From positions 240,965-304,964 of the forward strand of contig NZ_MVDE01000001.1 in the NCBI RefSeq assembly GCF_002843385.1: a stretch of DNA of 64,000 nucleotides, given 5' to 3'. Both the position numbers and the translations under genes were made by a program. The notes under the pieces were generated by a model that was not told where the DNA came from, did not search any database, and was given only the letters and a program-made list of their open reading frames with translations. Below, one piece after another: positions 60,080 through 64,000 of this stretch. Each line of letters starts with the position of its first letter. The stretch's first letter is position 1. This DNA is from Labilibaculum manganireducens (GTDB taxonomy: Bacteria > Bacteroidota > Bacteroidia > Bacteroidales > Marinifilaceae).

Positions 60080-61723
60080 TTATGGAGTTACAAAGATAGT
60101 TCCTGCATTTCCTTGCTGAGTTACAGCGAAGTTATCATTACCATCCTGAATAACTAAACCAAAATGACTATTACCAACCTGCTCAAGGAATGAAGTATTA
60201 TCGTCACCAAACTGATAGGTTAAACCTGTGTTATCATCACCAGTTTGAATGATTGTTGCACTATTTCTAGCTCCGTCAATTTGACCGATTACTGCAACGT
60301 TACCATCACCTTCCTGAAGGATATCTGCTAAACTTTCTTCCTGATCAACCTGGAAAACCCATCCGCGGTTATTATCACCTCTTTGTTCAACAGCTGCGTC
60401 AGAACCAGATCCACCAAATTGTCCAACAAATGCGAAGTTATGCTCACCTTTTTGAAATACATCAGCACTATTCATTGTTCCACCAATTTGGTCAACGATC
60501 GCAGTATTACCATGATCTTTCTGAACAACTTTTGCTTTATTCATAGTACCCCACAATTGAGAAACATAAGCTGTTTGATGATCACCAAATTGCTTCACTG
60601 TAGCTTTGTCTTTACTACCAAACTTCTGAGTTACATCAGCAAAGTTTCTGTAACCATCCTGCAATACATTTACTTTACCTTTAGACTCACCAATCTGCTC
60701 AACAAATGCCCAGTTACGCGCACCCATTTGAGTTGTTTTAGCGTCATTATGATCGCCGCCAATTTGAACAGTTCTTGCGCCATTAGCCCAACCGTTTTGA
60801 TCTATAGAAGCCTCATTGTCAACTCCACCTCTTTGGAAAGTTGAAGCCTGGTTAAAATAACCATTCTGATGAATCATAGCATTATTGGAATAACCACCTA
60901 ATTGTGTAGTGTTAGCACGATTAAATGCTCTCAACTGAGTGATAGCGGCATTATTGAAACGACCACCTAATTGTAGAGTAGAAGCTAAATTACGATATCC
61001 CCACTGATTAATGTAGGCAGAATTGAAAGCTCCGCCTCTTTGCATTGTACTTGCTCTATTTGCTCTACCTACCTGTAAAATTTCGGCAGTTGCCATATAA
61101 GTGTACATTTGAGAAATAGATGCAGAATTATACATACCAAATTGACTTACCATAGCACTACTGTGAGCACCCATTTGATATACATCACTGTTATTAAATG
61201 CACCCCACTGAAGCACACTTGCAGTATTTGCATGATTCCCTTGCAAAACAGAAGAATAGTTTGCTAATCCCAATTGAGTTACACCTGCCGAATTTAAAAA
61301 TCCATACTGCAAAACATTAGACATATTGAAAAGACCGTACTGACTTACAGCAGCAGAATTCAACATTCCCATTTGCATAATTCCTGACATGTTACCAAGT
61401 CCCATTTGATCAACAACAGCAGAATTAAAAAAACCTACCTGATCAACGTATGAACCATTAAAAGCACCATCCTGAGTTACATCAGCACTGTTTCCAACAA
61501 GAAACTGATCGATGCTTGAGTAATTAGCAAGCCCTGTTTGATCAACAGTTGCACCATTCCATAGTCCAAGCTGATCCACATCACTGCTATTAAACCAGCC
61601 AACCTGAGTTACGCCAGCAGTGTTCAGCCAACCTGTTTGGTTGACGTTCGAATTGTTTACCTGTGCAAATGCAGAAGATACTGCAAAAACAACAGCTACA
61701 AATAAAAATAAAAATTTTTTCAT
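60080..61723 (-). CDS. Large curlin-repeat amyloid protein 1 (547 aa)
   Basis: Exported amyloid subunit: a 22-residue signal region, then about 46 tandem units with the core N-x-(A/S)-x-(V/I)-x-Q-x-G. By hand count the first 16 units are 11 residues each (e.g. NGATVDQTGLA, NSADVTQDGAF). The next 26 alternate 12 and 11 residues (e.g. NRASTMQRGGAF then NSAYINQWGYR), a 23-residue double repeat like classic curlin, and the last four are again about 11. Early units are aromatic and aliphatic; later units are more charged. It is roughly three to four times the size of E. coli CsgA. It likely forms extracellular beta-helical fibres after secretion through CsgG. Confidence 0.95.
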   Translation of the reverse strand: MKKFLFLFVAVVFAVSSAFAQVNNSNVNQTGWLNTAGVTQVGWFNSSDVDQLGLWNGATVDQTGLANYSSIDQFLVGNSADVTQDGAFNGSYVDQVGFFNSAVVDQMGLGNMSGIMQMGMLNSAAVSQYGLFNMSNVLQYGFLNSAGVTQLGLANYSSVLQGNHANTASVLQWGAFNNSDVYQMGAHSSAMVSQFGMYNSASISQMYTYMATAEILQVGRANRASTMQRGGAFNSAYINQWGYRNLASTLQLGGRFNNAAITQLRAFNRANTTQLGGYSNNAMIHQNGYFNQASTFQRGGVDNEASIDQNGWANGARTVQIGGDHNDAKTTQMGARNWAFVEQIGESKGKVNVLQDGYRNFADVTQKFGSKDKATVKQFGDHQTAYVSQLWGTMNKAKVVQKDHGNTAIVDQIGGTMNSADVFQKGEHNFAFVGQFGGSGSDAAVEQRGDNNRGWVFQVDQEESLADILQEGDGNVAVIGQIDGARNSATIIQTGDDNTGLTYQFGDDNTSFLEQVGNSHFGLVIQDGNDNFAVTQQGNAGTIFVTP

Positions 61724-61737
61724 GGTTGAATTTTTTA

Positions 61738-61753
61738 AAGGTTTAAAGTGAAT
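61738..61753 (-). promoter_or_regulatory. Conserved leader element of large curlin 1
   Basis: Plus-strand AAGGTTTAAAGTGAAT is found 15 bp before the ATG here and identically 16 bp before the ATG of large curlin 2 (63718-63733). A partial copy (AAAGGTTT) precedes the small curlin at about 60005. Likely a shared translation-control or mRNA leader element. Confidence 0.6.
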
Positions 61754-61992
61754 TAATTTTAAAAATCAATTTTAAAGGTTTAAGAGCTCTGACTGATCTA
61801 ATTATGCACTTATAGCATCCTTCGATCTTTTTATCTAAATTAAGCAAAAGCCTTTCCAACCACTTATGTTTTTACACAAACGTCATTGATTTAGTGATTA
61901 AACCAAGTCTCTTTTATGCTAATCTTTATTCATTCTAAAAAAGAATAAGAAAACTTAAACAAAAGTTTAAGGAGTCTTAAATGCATGATATT

Positions 61993-62032
61993 AAAAAACC
62001 GTCAAAATCGAATAAAAATCCAATTTTGACGG
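61993..62032 (-). terminator. Terminator after large curlin 2
   Basis: CCGTCAAAAT (61999-62008) / ATTTTGACGG (62023-62032). The minus-strand exit is GGTTTTTTAAT. The rest of the 347-bp gap 61724-62070 holds the leader of curlin 1 and presumably its promoter; no gene is seen. Confidence 0.85.
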
Positions 62033-62070
62033 CCTTAAATACTATAATCAATAAATATTCTGACGACTAA

Positions 62071-63702
62071 TTAGAAACCATTATATTGACTAACAGTGGC
62101 TGAATTTCCATTCCCATATTGAGAAACAAATGAAGAGTGACCATTACCATTCTGGTAAACATTTACGAAATTGTTACTTCCCACTTGTTCTGTATAAGAT
62201 ACATTTTCAGCACCAACCTGAGTTGTAAAAGCTACATTATTTTCACCATACGCCTGAATAGAAACAGCTTCGTTGTCATCACCATACTGCTGAATTAAAG
62301 CATAACTGTTATCCACTTCATATTGGCCAATTCCTGCTGCGTTACCATTCCCAACCTGAATAATACCAGCAAAAGTATTACCTGTTGCAAATTGTTCAAT
62401 ATATGCATAGTTTTGGTTACCTATTTGGGCAACACCTGCATAACTTCCTGAGTTTTCTACCTGAAGAATTTCAGCCTCATTGAATTTACCATCCTGTCCA
62501 ATATATGCATTATTAAATGAACCGTCAATCTGAGTAATTACCGCATCATTTCCTTTTCCATACTGCTCAACTTCAGCGGCATTTAACCAACCGTCCAATT
62601 GATATACAGAAGCTTCATTCATTCTACCTCTTTGTGTTACTACAGCGGTATTAAACAAACCTCCATCCTGAAGTATTTCAGCATTATTTCTTCTTCCTTT
62701 CTGAGAAATCAGACCTTTATTAAAAGCTCCGTCAATCTGTGTAACAGCAGCTTCATTTCCACGTCCTCTTTGATTAATGGCTGCAGAGTTAAAAGCACCA
62801 CCATCTTGCTCAGTTACTGCAACATTCTTTTTTCCTTGTTGCATAACAGCAGACTTATTAAAAACTCCTCCATTCTGAAAAGCATATGCCTCATTGGACT
62901 TGCCGTCCTGATTCACATCAATTTTATTTAAAATCCCACCTACTTGTTTTGTCCATGCAAGGTTATTTTTACCTTTTTGTATAACAACTGAACTATTTCC
63001 TGCTCCAAAAAACTGATCAACATATGCGTAATTATTAGATCCAACCTGAGAAATTTCAGCATTATTGCTACGTCCCATAAATTGATTAACAAGACCATTG
63101 TTGGCAAATCCCCGTTGAGACACAAGTGCTGAATTTCTAGTTGTAAATGTTTGATAAATATTCGCATTATTCAAAACACCCCATTGACTTATGGCTGCCT
63201 TATCATATTGGCCACCTGTTTGCATTACATTAGCCGAATTTAAAGATCCAAACTGGAATACATCAGCAGTCTCATGATAACTTAAAAATTGACTGATAAC
63301 AGACATGTTGAAAAATCCGAATTGATCTACATCTGCCTTATTGTAACTTCCCCAAAGTTGAGAAATATAAGATGCATTAAATCCTAATTGGTTCACCTCT
63401 GCAAGGTTGTAATTTCCAACCTGTAAAGCTTTTGAGAAATTAGTCATGGACTGAGCAGCATAATACTCATTTCCTTCACCATACTGATCTAAAAATGACA
63501 TATTTAGAAACCCATACTGCTTAACTTCAGCAATGTTACCTTCCCCATTTTGGTAAATGTCATTAATATTTAGAACACCCACTTGCTCTACTGTGGATAA
63601 ATTGTCATTCCCAACTTGGTTCACGTTGGAATGATTAACTTGGGCAAATGAAACTACCCCAGTACATAGTACTACTAAAAAGATGAATAAAATCTTTTTC
63701 AT
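62071..63702 (-). CDS. Large curlin-repeat amyloid protein 2 (543 aa)
   Basis: Exported amyloid subunit with a signal peptide (FIFLVVLCTGVVSFAQ), then about 46 units of the same N-x-x-x-V-x-Q-x-G-x type. After five 11-residue units there is an irregular patch (NEYYAAQSMTNFSKALQVGNY), then long 12/11 alternation (e.g. NEAYAFQNGGVF, NKSAVMQQGKK). Seven near-regular units rich in Lys/Arg (QRGRG, QKGRR, QRGRM) lie mid-protein, while the C-terminal units are acidic and Asn/Gly-rich, closer to E. coli CsgA. It is the paralogue of the protein at 60080 with the same unit number. Confidence 0.95.
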   Translation of the reverse strand: MKKILFIFLVVLCTGVVSFAQVNHSNVNQVGNDNLSTVEQVGVLNINDIYQNGEGNIAEVKQYGFLNMSFLDQYGEGNEYYAAQSMTNFSKALQVGNYNLAEVNQLGFNASYISQLWGSYNKADVDQFGFFNMSVISQFLSYHETADVFQFGSLNSANVMQTGGQYDKAAISQWGVLNNANIYQTFTTRNSALVSQRGFANNGLVNQFMGRSNNAEISQVGSNNYAYVDQFFGAGNSSVVIQKGKNNLAWTKQVGGILNKIDVNQDGKSNEAYAFQNGGVFNKSAVMQQGKKNVAVTEQDGGAFNSAAINQRGRGNEAAVTQIDGAFNKGLISQKGRRNNAEILQDGGLFNTAVVTQRGRMNEASVYQLDGWLNAAEVEQYGKGNDAVITQIDGSFNNAYIGQDGKFNEAEILQVENSGSYAGVAQIGNQNYAYIEQFATGNTFAGIIQVGNGNAAGIGQYEVDNSYALIQQYGDDNEAVSIQAYGENNVAFTTQVGAENVSYTEQVGSNNFVNVYQNGNGHSSFVSQYGNGNSATVSQYNGF

Positions 63703-63717
63703 GGTTTATAAATTTTT

Positions 63718-63733
63718 AAGGTTTAAAGTGAAT
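63718..63733 (-). promoter_or_regulatory. Conserved leader element of large curlin 2
   Basis: The same 16-mer, AAGGTTTAAAGTGAAT on the plus strand, as upstream of large curlin 1, 16 bp before the start codon. The remaining sequence to the window end (63734-64000) is AT-rich with no gene seen. Confidence 0.6.
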
Positions 63734-64000
63734 AGATAAGGTCTCCCTGATTTAAAAGTTTTACAAATTTGGTTGTTGGTTGATTTTTACTTGATAATTT
63801 ATGTTTTATCGTTTTAAATTCAATTTAAATGTAAAGAGATCTATTGAGTTTATATTATTAGATTACATCAAACAGCAAATTAATATGATGAATATGATCA
63901 AGAATTTGATGAAGGCAACTCAAAGTTTTAAATTCAATACAAATTATTAATTTAAATTAAACAACTACACATAAGCTACTGTTTTGCAAACTATTAAAGA

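Noticed and set aside
60080..63702. Dense DNA repeats resembling a CRISPR or satellite array
   Set aside because: The repeats are codon-phased 33/36-bp units inside two long open frames and encode curlin motifs; there is no constant repeat/spacer structure.

Overview
The window is AT-rich and reads as a chromosome segment of a Bacteroidota bacterium, most likely a marine Bacteroidales/Marinilabiliales-type organism (the phylum is well supported; the order is inference). The evidence is two ECF sigma/FecR/STN-type surface-signalling clusters, a TonB-dependent receptor paired with a DUF4249 lipoprotein, DUF4293, DUF5916 and DUF6261 proteins, promoter boxes of the form TAnnTTTG, weak Shine-Dalgarno signals, and curli of the Bacteroidota type. 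No rRNA or tRNA gene was seen.

Layout. 1-4.1 kb: the tail of a FecR/STN signalling unit (the FecR gene is cut by the left edge), a small DUF5655 protein and a flippase-like membrane protein. 4.2-6.8 kb: a DEAD-box RNA helicase and a DUF819 transporter-like protein, then a long intergenic stretch with a degenerate 42-bp tandem array. 7.5-13.9 kb: ECF sigma, FecR, two secreted proteins, a TonB-dependent receptor and a DUF4249 lipoprotein. 14-25 kb: an amidase, a YbaK-type deacylase, a BlaI/BlaR-like pair whose protease carries three TonB-plug-like modules, several small housekeeping or stress genes, Pcm, an M28 peptidase, a second 42-bp array and a MOSC protein. 25-28 kb: DUF1080, a frameshifted membrane gene, a TlpA-type thioredoxin and a relic of a TonB C-terminus.

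28-40.4 kb is a carbohydrate/uronate region: GH20, GH2, a BNR_4 propeller protein, a membrane-anchored regulator, an esterase, a DUF4861 lipoprotein, KduD, KduI and a divergent LacI-family regulator with two matching operators. Together these look like the late part of degradation of a uronate-containing polysaccharide. KduI and KduD would convert the unsaturated-uronate-derived keturonate to 2-keto-3-deoxygluconate. No SusC/SusD pair lies in this region of the window.

40.5-50.5 kb holds a DUF6261 protein, a third 42-bp array, small genes, repeat-rich intergenic DNA, DUF4293, a DUF5916 outer-membrane protein, an SPFH/prohibitin protein and a nucleoside phosphorylase. 50.5-57.3 kb is a conserved core: coiled-coil protein, ZapA, 6S RNA and RNase Y on the minus strand, then an M23 peptidase, a C69 dipeptidase and ribosomal protein L19.

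57.3-64 kb is a curli-type amyloid locus on the minus strand: two very large curlins of about 46 repeat units each, a small curlin (possible nucleator), a CsgH-like chaperone and a PD40/TolB-like lipoprotein. The csgE/F/G genes are not in the window and may lie beyond the right edge.

The most unusual signal is a set of three separate intergenic arrays, at 6.97-7.35, 23.2-23.4 and 41.48-41.75 kb. Each has a 42-bp period (about four helical turns). Two of them share a phased GCA-N4-TGC dyad despite otherwise different sequence.
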